Source of the DNA: Adiantum capillus-veneris
Lineage: Eukaryota > Streptophyta > Polypodiopsida > Polypodiales > Pteridaceae
Assembly (NCBI GenBank): GCA_014529385.2
Contig: CM043942.1
Location: 191,001-255,000 of the forward strand
Reading direction: 5' to 3'
DNA: 64,000 nt
Below the pieces are notes generated by a model, which had not been told where the DNA came from, did not search any database, and saw nothing but the letters and a program-made list of their open reading frames with translations. The position numbers and the translations under genes are program-made. Below, in pieces: positions 1 through 10,011 of the stretch (position 1 is its first letter; every line of letters starts with the position of its first letter).

Positions 1-1060
1 CTTACTCTAGATTTGACGAGATGTGGTGTGTGTGTGTGTGTGTGTGACCCTTGGAATCCTCATCTTGCATCACTAATTTCTATGTAGGCTCAATTTGCTC
101 TTCCATTAGCTGAACATGAAGGCTTATTGTATGGTAGTAGCAGTCGAACATGCAGGTGGAATTGTTGGTCTGCATGGATTGTCGAGGTTGTGAGCGCAGT
201 AAATGTTCTCTCCATTTCTTCTAACCTTATCTTAAATTATAAAAAGAAGAAAATGGTATAACCTTTCTATCACCCAAGTGTGGTAGATTGGTTATGCCAA
301 TTCCCTCTTCAATAAGAGGTAAATAACCTAAATCTAATCTAATATAACGTAAATAAATTTAAATTAATAAACCTAAATCTAATCTAATATAACGTAAATC
401 TAAATCTAACGTAAATAAACCTAAATCTAACTAAAAATAAACCTAAATCTAATTTTATTTAACTTAAATAAACTTGAATCTAATTTAATGTAAGTCTACA
501 TCTAACCTAATCTTTAATGTCTTTTGGGATAGTTTCCTACGACGTTAAAACTCTCTTCTTCTTGTGTGTGTGTGGGTGTGTGTGTGCCAATAAAAAGAGA
601 AAAATGGTATAACCTTTCTATCACCCGAGTGTGGTAGATTGGTTATGCCATTTTCCCTCTTCAATAACAGGTAAATAACTTAAATTTATTCTAATATAAC
701 ATAAATAAACCTAAATCTAATCTAATATAATGTAAATCTAAATCTAACGTAAATAAATGTAAATCTAACTAAAAATAAACCTAAATCTAATCTAATTTAA
801 CTTAAATAAACCTAAATCTAATTTAATGTAAGTCTACATCTAACCTAATCTTTAACGTCTTTTGGGATAGTTTCCTACGACGTTAAAACTCTCTTCTTCT
901 TGTGTGTGTGTATGGGTGTGTGTGTGCCAATAAAAAGATAAAAATGGTATAACCTTTCTATCACCCAAGTGTGGTAGATTGGTTATGCCATTTTCCTTTT
1001 GAATAGCAGGTCTTGAGTTCAACTCCTCGTTGGCTAGATTTTTAGGTCTCATATGACTTA
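1..1060. repeat. AT-rich tandem repeat, ~345-bp unit
   Basis: Three copies of the block beginning AAATGGTATAACC start near 251, 602 and 942, giving a period of about 340-351 bp. Each unit joins a tRNA-like stretch, an AT-rich part built of degenerate CCTAAATCTAA/TAACGTAAATA sub-repeats, a segment around GGGATAGTTTCCTACGACG, and a short GT tract. A fourth, partly rearranged copy lies at 43060-43690. The CCTAAATC sub-repeat resembles degenerate telomere-like sequence but is not the plant telomere unit. No coding capacity is credible here. Confidence 0.8.
951..1060 (+). mobile_element. tRNA-derived SINE-like head
   Basis: TGGTAGATTGG at 972-982 fits the RNA polymerase III A box (TRGYNNANNGG) and AGTTCAACTCC at 1016-1026 fits the B box (RGTTCRANNCC). 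The 44-base spacing is normal for a tRNA-derived promoter. The same head recurs inverted at 1195-1262, partly at 1286-1320, and at 43560-43660, each time followed by a GGGATAGTTTCCTA body and a TC or TG tail. This suggests a SINE family with a pyrimidine-dinucleotide tail. It does not fold as a usable tRNA by eye. Confidence 0.55.
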
Positions 1061-1067
1061 ACCAATC

Positions 1068-1068
<1 letters not shown>

Positions 1069-1137
<69 letters not shown>

Positions 1138-1380
1138 AAGAAGAAGAAGAGAGTCTTAACATTGTAGGAAACTATCCCAAGAGACCTTAAAGATCTAGTC
1201 GACAGGAGTTGAACTCAAGACCTGTTATTCATAAGGGAAATGGCATAACCAATCTATCACCGAAGAAACTATCCCAAGAGACCTTATGAATAACAAGTCT
1301 GGAGTTCAACTCCTGTCGACTAGATCTTTAAGATCTCTTGGGATAGTTTCCTATAATGTTAAGACTCTCTTCTTCTTCTT

Positions 1381-1422
<42 letters not shown>

Positions 1423-1425
1423 TTT
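1069..1425. repeat. SINE foldback flanked by (AG)n and (TC)n
   Basis: A ~65-base GA tract (about 1069-1133) is followed by a minus-oriented SINE-like copy (about 1134-1275), then a plus-oriented copy (about 1262-1383) and a TC tract (about 1384-1420). The two halves are nearly reverse complements over more than 110 bases, including the dinucleotide tails, so a transcript or single strand could form one long hairpin. It looks like two head-to-head insertions that share a short central segment. Confidence 0.7.
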
Positions 1426-1444
1426 TATATCACCCGAGAAGAAG

Positions 1445-1513
1445 AAATTGTTTGACTGGTTAAGTCATGAAAGTGAGTTTTTTTGGTGGATTGAATGAGC
1501 CATGACTGGTTAA
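1445..1513 (+). repeat. Minisatellite, left remnant
   Basis: One to two units of the GACTGGTTAAGTCATG motif occur here. The array is interrupted by the TTAA-flanked element and continues at 2857. Confidence 0.6.
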
Positions 1514-2856
1514 CACTAGAATGGTAACAAGACACTTTTATGTCCTTGGACACTTTTGTGTCCTGTTAAGTGACCATTTTGCTTGAATTATTTGAAGAGT
1601 ATGAAAATGAATTTATAGGTGCTTTATATATCCACAAAGTTGCCTTATGAGCTGAAAAAAACTTAGCTTTTTTTTTTGGAGTATTGATCTCACCATTAAC
1701 ATTACTCTTGCACAACATTTTTGAACCTAAACTGTGTGAAAAAACGGGTCCTATTTTTGGTTTTTTTTCAATTTTTGGCAACTATACCACTCTAAACTTC
1801 ATGTTTGTGAGGTTTATATGGCTAGAGGTTAGGCCTTCATAGTTCTCAACATGTTTTGATGCTTGTAGGGAGAGCTAAGTGTTAAAATTGAAAGTTATGA
1901 CCAATTTACAAGAATTGTATAATCCTGTTTTTTGGCCAAAATTAGCACTTTTATGATTTTTTTGGGTGGCTTTCTTGATATCCCAATTCAATTTTGATTG
2001 TGTAAGTTTAATGTATAACATAAATCTAATCTTCCTTGAGTTTTGGGAGACCTAATATGCTATATGGCATAGTATATGATGATGGTTGAGTTTTTTGATT
2101 GCAGAAGAATACGATACATTTTAGAGTAGCAAGTATAACTTTCTCAATATTGCTAGTTTCTTAGGCCAATTGTGTGTATTTTTTAGGTAGTAACCATATC
2201 TAATCATAGACTACAAACTTGGCTAGATATCGAGTAGTTTCTATGGGTTTCTAGAGGTCATAATGCTAAACCGAGTTTTTTCATGTTGGCTGTATTTAGC
2301 ACTTTATCATTGCCCCCAAGGTTCCAATTCTAAGAGATCCATTATCCTTTTGACATGCTCCATGGCTCCTTTTGAATCCAAAGGCCCAAAGGGAACCAAG
2401 GAAACATGTATATAGTATCTGTATTGAGCGTGACTATAGAAACTTTGATGATAGGTTCGCAGAATGGCAAAAATGCAACTTTTTTGTACCTATTTTTTTT
2501 GCCCAAAAAAAAATATGTGAGGTAAAAGAAACCATATGTTTTGGTCACCAACCCATTGAAGTTAACGGGGCATTTTATCTCATGTCCTACAAAAATCCCC
2601 ACTCTTATTTATATGCAATCAACCGTAAGAAATTGCTGTTTTGGGCAAAATGCACTGGTCCATAAACTTTGGAGGCTTGTAGTGACCAAGTGATGAGAAA
2701 AATTACAAGTTTCTCATTTTTTCCATATGTAGTAGTTATTGAACTATAAGCTCATGAAAGGATTTTTCAAAATGAGTGGATCTACTATGGTTTTGGATTT
2801 TTTTTCCAAAACCATGAAAGGACACTTTTATGTCCTGTTAGGTTACCATTCTAGTG
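1514..2856. mobile_element. TTAA-flanked TIR element, piggyBac-like, non-autonomous
   Basis: The ends are inverted repeats of 15 bases, CACTAGAATGGTAAC at 1514-1528 and its complement at 2842-2856. The element is flanked by TTAA at 1510-1513 and 2857-2860. The empty site can be read directly: GACTGG-TTAA-GTCATG is the unit of the surrounding minisatellite, so insertion at TTAA with its duplication restores a normal unit. TTAA duplication is characteristic of the piggyBac superfamily. The CACTA-like end is misleading, because a 3-base duplication does not match (TAA versus TTA). A copy of GACACTTTTATGTCC lies just inside each end (1541 and 2821). The 1343-bp interior has only short ORFs and no transposase that I recognise. 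Confidence 0.6.
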
Positions 2857-3075
2857 TTAAGTCATGTGATGAGATAACCTATGACTGGTTAAGTCATATG
2901 ATTGAGATAATCCATGACTGGTTAAGTCATGTGACTAAGTTTTAAAGGACTGGTTAAGTCAAGATTGGTTAAGTCATGTGATTGAGTTTTAATGAATCGG
3001 ATAAGTAATGATTGGTTAAGTCATACGATTGAGCTTTTAGTGGATTGGATAAGTCTAAGTTTGGAAAGTACCCTA
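2857..3075 (+). repeat. Minisatellite, GACTGGTTAAGTCATG units
   Basis: About six degenerate units of roughly 30-40 bases share GAYTGGTTAAGTCAT, followed by variants of GTGATTGAG. They run up to the start of the decayed gag. The array may belong to the 5' leader of that gag-bearing element. Confidence 0.6.
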
Positions 3076-3097
3076 TTGATTTGAGTTATTATAAACA

Positions 3098-3870
3098 TTG
3101 ATGTACACTCAAGGGAATCCTCAATTCACTCCTACATTGGAAAACCCCCAGAACGATACTATCTATATGGAGATTCAGGAGAAAAAGTTGTTGCTCAAAC
3201 AAATGCAACCATCTTCTTTTAAAAGAGAGGGTGATTATATTGAGAAAGATGCAGAAGTATGGATTGAAGCTATGGATGATTACTTCTCTGCTGCAAGGAC
3301 CACACCTGAAAATCAAGCAATGCTAGGAATTTTTTTCCTCTCAAGGAAAGCAAAATTATGGTGGAAACAACATTGTTGTGATATGGGAGTATTAGAGAGC
3401 TCTCAGAGTTGGTGGAAAATCAAACAAGCGGTGAAGAAAAGATACTTATCCCCTACCTATGAAGCAATAAAGATGAATGAGTTCTTTAGATTGAAACAAT
3501 ACAGTTTATCCTTGGAAGAGTACTACTCAAAGTTTGTAAGGCTTAGACGTTACGCACCATCAATGACCATAGAGTAGTAGGTAGCTCGCTTTTGTCAAGG
3601 TTTAAGAGAACTAATTAGCTCGCGATTGCTACCACTGTACAAGATGCTTTACTACGAGCCAAAACTTTAATGAAGGAACAAGGGATTACAAGAAGAACTG
3701 AACAGAATCAAAGTTTCAATGATATACAACCACAAAGGTTTTATGCCGCTAATGCGCAAGATTCTCCGTGCTTGAATGTTCGATGATTTGAATGTGGAGA
3801 GTTGGTACATTATCGGAACTCTTGTCCACGACTGACTAATGGAACAACAGTAGTATCAAATGAAGCAGAC
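3098..3870 (+). pseudogene. Ty3/gypsy gag remnant (element D)
   Basis: The 159-codon open part reads as a retrotransposon capsid domain: an acidic ALW-like region with WIEAMDDYFSA, then KLWWKQHC, and a LEEYYSKF motif typical of plant gypsy Gag. It ends at a TAG near 3575. The same protein can be followed to about 3870 through further stops and shifts. The nucleocapsid zinc knuckle (FECGELVHYRNSC) survives, but a TGA at 3784-3786 stands where its first cysteine codon should be. Protease and polymerase are absent, and the next recognisable sequence is an LTR-like start at about 3978, so the whole pol was deleted. Confidence 0.75.
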
Positions 3871-3977
3871 TAAGGGCATCACCCTTTTAGGCATAATGAT
3901 GGTCGCTAGTAATTCGAGTAGGAGTATCCTCACTTTTCCTCGAGATGAGGACATCTCGAATCTCTAAGTTGGGGAGA

Positions 3978-5145
3978 TTGTAATGTACCCAACATTTTTC
4001 AATAAGCGTACTTCATTTACTTTGCAAATATTTAAGGTTCGCATTTTCTTAAGTCTTAAAACGGTCCAACTAAACAATCGGATCGAAAATTGGACTCTTG
4101 AACTTTGAATTATGACCCTTATTCACTTGAAAACTATAGGTTGATGGGAAATTTAAGCCTCAAGACTATATCTAAAGATAAGAGTTGACCTTTTTTTAAA
4201 AAAACAATTTTAGAAAAAAAAAAGTATTTTCAAGAAAAAAGAGGAGGGAGTTAAGTTTAGAGTTCTTGACTTAGAGGCCAACCTTCTTTTAAAATTGGAG
4301 AATCGAAATCGCGCATCGGAATGCGTGTCCACAAAAAAAATAAAATAATAATAATAAAAAAAGAGCCGCAAACGTACGCGAACTTTCCTCTCTTTGCTTC
4401 CCTTTATTCTTAGCTGGCCTTGAGAGCCTATATAAAGACCCTCTCCCTTCTCTTTGAAGACACAAACACTCTCTCTCAGAAGCGGAAGCTCTCTTGCATT
4501 GACGTCAGAGTTACCTTCTCTCCCTCAACCTCTCTCCCTCAACCTCTTACCTTCAAGACATCTCTATCTCCAAGTCTTTCTCTACCATCGTCGTGGTGCC
4601 CTTCAGATTCTTGAGGTCTCTTTCTCTCTTTCCCTTTTCTCTACCTCGTTTCAGTGGCCCAGAAGCGAGTGACTCAAAGCTCAAAGGATGCTCATGGCGT
4701 TCCATCTTCAAGGAAGGTGCAAAAGAAGGTATCATCTACTCCAATCATAACTCAAGCAGAGGTAGCGACTCCGAAAGAAGATGAAATCGTCCAACCTTGA
4801 ACATGGGAGGTAATCGAACATGTCGCTAATTGGGTAAGACAAATTTATAATTCTGCATTGCTATTCATGTGACTTGGGAAGCTAAGCATAGGGAACCCCT
4901 TAAACCGTCCAAGAACGTGATTCTATCACAAGAAACAAGAATATGTTTTCATAGATTAGTGAAAGAACTGTTTGATAAATTATCATTGTTTGTTAAATTT
5001 TTATTACTTGATAAATTGTTATTGTTTGATAAGTTATTATTAATTGATATGAAGAAGTGGTTCATCATGTTTGAAGAATCATTTCAAGAGAAGAATTGTT
5101 GAAAGAATATCTTTTGTTCCTCACGGAAGCGAGATGATTCCGCGG
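3978..5145 (+). repeat. Putative LTR of element D, interrupted by element A
   Basis: A purine-rich AGTTGGGGAGA directly precedes TGTAATGTACCCAAC, which looks like a polypurine tract and LTR start. A TATA box follows in the right place for an LTR promoter. The segment ends where element A begins. Sequence on the far side of A (27414-27990) repeats the local words TTTTGTTCCTC and GCGAGATG found at 5113-5140, so the LTR probably continues there. No second LTR copy is in the window to confirm it. Confidence 0.4.
4429..4437 (+). promoter_or_regulatory. TATA box in putative LTR D
   Basis: TATATAAAG is followed by CT-rich sequence, a common plant LTR promoter layout. Its position some 450 bases inside the putative LTR supports that reading. 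Confidence 0.4.
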
Positions 5146-6199
5146 TGTTAGGAGTTTTTTGGAAGAAGTGATTGCACATATTTACATACACATGCATGGT
5201 GCAGCAAATAAAAAATTGCCCATTTTTCAGAGCCAGGTGGTTATGTGGGGCCCACATGTGTATAGGTAGGGCAGCGTATACGTAGTACATCGATTTTCAT
5301 CGTCAACAGTATCAATGTGTTTTTCTATAATAATGAGGAGTTGGTAGTATGTAAAACTTCTTGACAAGCTATCAGCACAATCACGCGAGATAAGCAGGTA
5401 CGTCAGATGGCATCCAGTGGCGTCAGGAGGTCGAATGGGATCAATACTTGAACGTGGATAAGTACGGACACAACGTGGGTGTTTTTTTGTGATGAATTAT
5501 GCAGAAAAGTCATCATGGGAACTTTATTTGGGGCCACTTCAAGTGATTGTGGGATGCATTGTTGGAAAAAATTGATTGCCAAGTGTGAGGATGGATGTAG
5601 AAGAGTAACAAAAGCGCACTGCGTGACCATTTTTTGGCATGTTTGGGGTCTGTTTGAGGTCAATCAAAGGGCCAAAGGTGCCCAAGGCGTAAAGTTAAGT
5701 GTGTACACTGAAAAACCTGAGAAAAAAACCAAGAAAGTGTGGAGAGAAGAGAAGGAACAGCCGCAACTCAATTTTTGTTGTTTTTGGAGCCTGTTTTGTC
5801 CATAAACTACTCATCCGAGGTTAGATTTGAGCACTTTGATATTGTAGACTGGGGTTTTTGGCCGCTCCAGACGTAATGGTACTATCCATTTTGCCAAATT
5901 CCTCACTTTTTCTTGTTTTTTTGGTTGTGTAAGTTTCTCCTGTGAGCGAAGCCTCTATTCAAATTTGGGATTGTATCTGGCATATTTCATCCATATTGTG
6001 TGAGCTATTTGCCCCATTTGTGTTTGCCCAAGCTCAATTGTATCTAAACAGTAGAAATATTCCTCTTTTGAGCTCAGTTTTTTGGGTGCGTGTGTGTGTG
6101 TCTGTGTTGAGTGGTCAAATGGATAGTCTCTCTCCTCTCACTCCATCGATGTGTTCCCTGTCTTGGCTAGGTGGGTTGTGTAATCCAAGTGGTTCCCCA

Positions 6200-6274
<75 letters not shown>

Positions 6275-6333
6275 CCCAAGAGTGTGTGTCAGCTGATTAT
6301 AGAGGTGTTGTGTGTATTTCCATCCCGCTCACA
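5146..6333 (+). repeat. Element A left LTR
   Basis: This 1188-bp direct repeat matches 26280-27413 from TGTTAGGAGTTTTTTGG to CCCGCTCACA. It includes a long (GT)n run at about 6202-6271 that is only about 20 bases in the partner LTR. The apparent ORFs across the GT run are artefacts. Confidence 0.88.
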
Positions 6334-6339
6334 TTCTTT

Positions 6340-6356
6340 TGGCGCCCCCACGGAGG
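6340..6356 (+). other. Element A primer-binding site
   Basis: TGGCGCCCCCACGGAGG begins six bases after the LTR end, the expected place and TGG start for a tRNA primer site. It is not the common initiator-Met sequence. The gag-only LTR element at 33032-33048 has the same site with one change. Confidence 0.7.
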
Positions 6357-7390
6357 ATATTCTTTGAGTACCTTTAGCTTCGAGACTACAAATTGCAGAC
6401 TACAGTTTACAACGACAGGTACAGGTACATGTATAGGTGATTCACACAGGTACAGGTAGCTAGAGTAGAGTGGTATACTGGAAAGTGGAAGTCACTTGCA
6501 GTTGCTGTGGGTATGCATCATTTGGCCCCTGTTTGAGCGCATTGTCTGGTATTGTATGTTACTTGTGGATACTACCATTGTACGCCCTTGTGGAGTGATA
6601 CTTGGTTTTATTTAGCAGTTCCATCCATTTTTGAGACTTGGTCTAGAAGATAGTTATTTCTCAGACTTGACTATACAAGATTTATATAAGCTTTTGTGAG
6701 AGGGTCGATAGCGTGAGGTTTTATTGAGCTGGGGGATTCTCAAATGTGAGATCCTTTCGATGATACATGTGGCTAGAGCACCCTTTTCATGACCTGGCCA
6801 TGGGCTATGTACTAGTGATTCCTACTTGATGCTCGGGTTCTATTGTTGGCAGGTTATGCATACATATACAGTCTATATTTGGATTCTTACTGCTCTACTT
6901 CTGGGAAAAGTCTGCAAAATTTTTTCCAAGTTGTGATGATTGGGTTTTTGGTCTTTTGAGCCATTTATGCTATTATGCTACTGAAATTCTCGCAAAATCA
7001 GAGGATAAGTTAGGTATGCCTTCTTGGGAGCTGTATGGTTGGCTTTAATGGATGATCAAAACGGACCTCAATTCACTCTTTTTCATTCAGCACAAAGAAC
7101 CCAGATAAATGTTCATGTGTCCAGGAAGATTTTTTCCCGGCAGCGCATAGTCTTTATGTTTGGGCCAAGAATATTAAGAGAGATACTGGAATCCCCTTTG
7201 CTTGTTGTAATTTCGATGATTAACCGTGGAAAATCATTTGATGTGCATGTGTTTGTCATTACCTAAATATGAGCTCTATTGATGTTTTTGGGGATTGAGT
7301 CAGTCAAAAGTTTAGGGTTCTTGCACGTGTGCTCAAATGGGTTCTCAAAGCATCGAAACTTGGGTAACCATGGCTTTCTCTTATCCGTAA
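6357..7390 (+). other. Element A leader
   Basis: This is the region between the primer site and the first recognisable Gag residues. Apart from the small ORF at 7024-7266, I see nothing identifiable in it. Confidence 0.6.
7024..7266 (+). CDS. Small conserved leader ORF, unknown function
   Basis: This 80-residue ORF lies in the element A leader, upstream of gag. Its C-terminal 55 residues align with a minus-strand ORF at 51409-51627. Shared words are INV, SRKI, IVF, FGP, EIL and a late FD. The nucleotide match is much weaker: all four SRKI codons differ between the copies, yet code the same residues. That pattern points to selection on the peptide. I recognise no family and no signal peptide. 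It could be an N-terminal Gag extension, a leader ORF, or a piece of an older protein. Confidence 0.45.
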   Translation: MGAVWLALMDDQNGPQFTLFHSAQRTQINVHVSRKIFSRQRIVFMFGPRILREILESPLLVVISMINRGKSFDVHVFVIT

Positions 7391-8309
7391 TTTCATGGAA
7401 GAAGTGATGAAGATGTGGAAGACTTTTTGGAAAAGATGGAGGTTGCCTGCATTAGCAATCATATTCATGATCCGCCATAGATGTTACGTCTTCTCCAGAT
7501 TTATTTGAAGAATGATGCATGAGTTTGGTCCAAAGCATTTGAAGAGGAGTTGCATGTGGCTAATCCACCTGTGAGATTAAGTTGTGACAATCTAAGGCAT
7601 GTATTGGAAGTGAAGTTTGTGAAGATAGAGTATCCTGACAAAGTGTGGCAAGAAGTAGAGGGTTTGGTGCAAAGGGAAGGTGATACAGTAGATGCGTACA
7701 TACGTAAGTTTTCAATGGCATGGGAGTTGATGTGCAAGGCCTTAGCACCACAGGTACTCCGACCTGACATGATGAATAAGGACAGGTTCTTGGATGGTCT
7801 TTGGGAGAATATACGTTGGAGAGTGGAGCTAAAGAAGCCTAGGACATATAAAGATGCACCAGATGTAGCAAGGAACAAAGAGTGGAAGCTGAGAAGAATG
7901 AGTCAGCTAGGAGTAGAGTCTTTGACCAGGAGGTGTGAGTTTCAGCCTATGGATTCTTTGCAAGGTCACATGCCAGGTGTTCATCATGAACTAGCAGTTT
8001 CTATTACTCCTCAGGCTATGCCATCAGTGGTCACTACACCAATGCAAGATGATGGGCTAAGGCAAGACATGAGGCAAGTGGAAGATTTAATGAAGAATCT
8101 CAACCTAAACATGCTAGGTAATGTGGGAAATAATCAAAGTTTGGAGAGGTTTGAAAATCAACCAGGAGGTGAAGAAAGACCTAGGAATGGTGTTGGACAA
8201 AGCAATGGTAGAGTTTGGAGGCAGACACCCACGTGTTATAATTGCGGAGAGTTGGACCACATTAGCCCGCAATGTGATAAGCCACCAAGGATGGGGGGAG
8301 ACATGTATC
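7391..8309 (+). pseudogene. gag: Element A gag, 5' part
   Basis: The frame opens around 7391 with the FHGRSDEDVEDF words typical of a plant gypsy capsid N-terminus. It passes in-frame stops at 7478-7480 (TAG) and 7520-7522 (TGA) and then runs 290 codons. An RKFSMAWELMCKAL helix and a DRFLDGLWENIRWRV block match the capsid C-terminal domain, and a CX2CX4HX4C zinc knuckle (CYNCGELDHISPQC) marks the nucleocapsid. The reading ends where element B inserts after GTATC. Just past B, at 21872, the same frame continues briefly with the expected PLP residues before stops. Confidence 0.85.
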
Positions 8310-8612
8310 TGTTAACCCTCGTGGCTCACGGACACCCTATCGCCTACGACGGACACTGTAACCGTATTATTTATTTAAGTAGAGTCAGGCACCGGGCTTG
8401 TCGGTTCAATAGGGAAAGGTAGAGTGATCGCCGATGAGAGGCGCACTCTAACACGAACATGCTAGGGTTAGTTGGTTAAGCATGGCCGCCCAAGTGTGAA
8501 TGGGGTGAGCTCACATAAAAGCCAATTAAACCTAAAATTGAGTCATTCTCTCATTGTGCAATAGAAGCTGCTCTTGCTCCATCTCCACCTTCTCCTTCAC
8601 CATCTCCTTGTG

Positions 8613-8682
<70 letters not shown>

Positions 8683-8931
8683 TGAGAGTGTGTGTGCGAT
8701 CGAGCGTTGCGGCGGCACGACGGCGGCGAGGCGGTTGAGCGTGGCATAGCGGCGTCTCCCTCTTCTTCGCGGCGAGGAATCCTCTACGACAGGAGCATAA
8801 GGCGGTGAGTGACACACCATTGCCCTCTTTGAGCCTACTAGTTAAACTAGTTGTGTGCTTGGAGCCGTCTGCGGCTCGTACACGGTGTATCGGCAAGTCC
8901 CTTGCCTCGACAGTGTGGCAAGGAGCGCACA
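8310..8931 (+). repeat. Element B left LTR
   Basis: The LTR starts TGTTAACCCTCG and ends GCACA (GCATA in the partner). It holds a (GT)n(GA)n run at about 8608-8680 where the right LTR has a pure, longer (GA)n run. Confidence 0.92.
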
Positions 8932-8935
8932 TTTT

Positions 8936-8951
8936 TGGCGCCGCTGTCGGG
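8936..8951 (+). other. Element B primer-binding site
   Basis: TGGCGCCGCTGTCGGG lies four bases after the LTR. It resembles the TGGCGCCGTTGCCGGGG primer site used by many plant Athila/Tat-type elements, thought to pair with tRNA-Asp. Confidence 0.75.
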
Positions 8952-10011
8952 TAATAGCCCTGCACTAAGCCCAAGAGGCACTTTGTGCTTCTTGTATGAG
9001 TGGTTTGCAGTAGGAAAGAAGAGGGAGAGGAAGGCGTATTTTTTCTGCAAGTTGTTAATTCTGTTTTTCCAATGTGCACAGTTTGCATTTTCTGTTTTTC
9101 TGCTGCGTACATTCAGTAATTAGTTAGACAGTTAGCAAAATTCTGTTTTTCTGTTTACACACAGTTAGCATTTCTTGCGTTTTTTTTGCATTTTCTGTGT
9201 TTTCACTGCACAGTTCTATCAAGTTTCAATTTCTGCATTTTCTGTGTTTTCTGTGTTTTCTGGTTTGTGCACAGTTAGGCGCACAGTTAGTTAATTAAGT
9301 AGGTTAGTAATTAGGTCAACCACTGATTAGCAGGTCAGTAGGTAGGTGGGACAGTAAATAGTTAGGTGAGGTCAACGCGCACCAAAACGCGTACCAACTA
9401 ATAAAAAGAAAAAAAATAAAAATTTTGGAAAAAGAAAAAAAAATAAAAATTCGAAAAATAAAAACGTGAGCGAGGGGGAGGTTAGATTTTCGAAAATAAA
9501 AAACGTGAGTTATAAAAACGGATGGGTTGGTTTGTATAAAAGTTAGATCGGGATCGTTTTCCCAAGCCCAAGCCCAAGCCCAGGCCTAGGCCCAGGCCTA
9601 GGCCCAGGGCCTAGGCCTGGGCCTAGGCCTCAGTCCTCAGACTTATGATGTATACTAGACTCACTCTTATATATATACCCTACCTCCTCAAGAGGGAATG
9701 AGAGCATGTGGGACAAGTCCTCCACTCTCCTCCCTTCTCTTCCCACTTGCACCCTTAGACTTTCTAGTTTGGGCCTAGTTCCCTACTGGAAATTGATAGT
9801 TTTAGGGATTCCGAGGGCATAGAGTGACCAAACGGAGGGCTGTAAAGCACGGAATGACCCTCTGACCGATACGCTCGTTTCGAGCTATCACACGGCCCAT
9901 TCCACGACATGCTCTAAAAAATCTAGCAAAAAAACAAACAAAAAACACGCTAAAAACTAGTCACAAGGCCTCCTAGAGCAACTTTTTGACACCTTAGGGT
10001 ATCAAAAGCAC
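8952..10011 (+). other. Element B leader
   Basis: This ~1-kb leader lies before gag. It is T-rich with repeated TTTTCTG words at 9060-9260, then contains A-rich stretches and the CCTAGG repeat at 9561-9630. No ORF of note is present. Confidence 0.7.
9561..9630. repeat. CCCAAG/GGCCTAGG palindromic short repeat
   Basis: Three CCCAAG units pass into alternating CCCAGGCCTAGG and GGGCCTAGGCC units that are self-complementary. A stable hairpin could form in the leader RNA of element B. Confidence 0.65.

Noticed and set aside
951-1060. A functional tRNA gene
   Set aside because: A and B boxes are present, but the acceptor and anticodon stems do not pair and there is no clear anticodon loop.
1514-2856. 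Reading this element as CACTA because of its CACTAG end
   Set aside because: A 3-base duplication does not match at the two sides, whereas TTAA does and restores the host repeat unit.
6202-6459. ORF of repeated Cys-Val and similar ORFs over GT, GA or TC runs
   Set aside because: They are translations of dinucleotide repeats and have no other coding sign.
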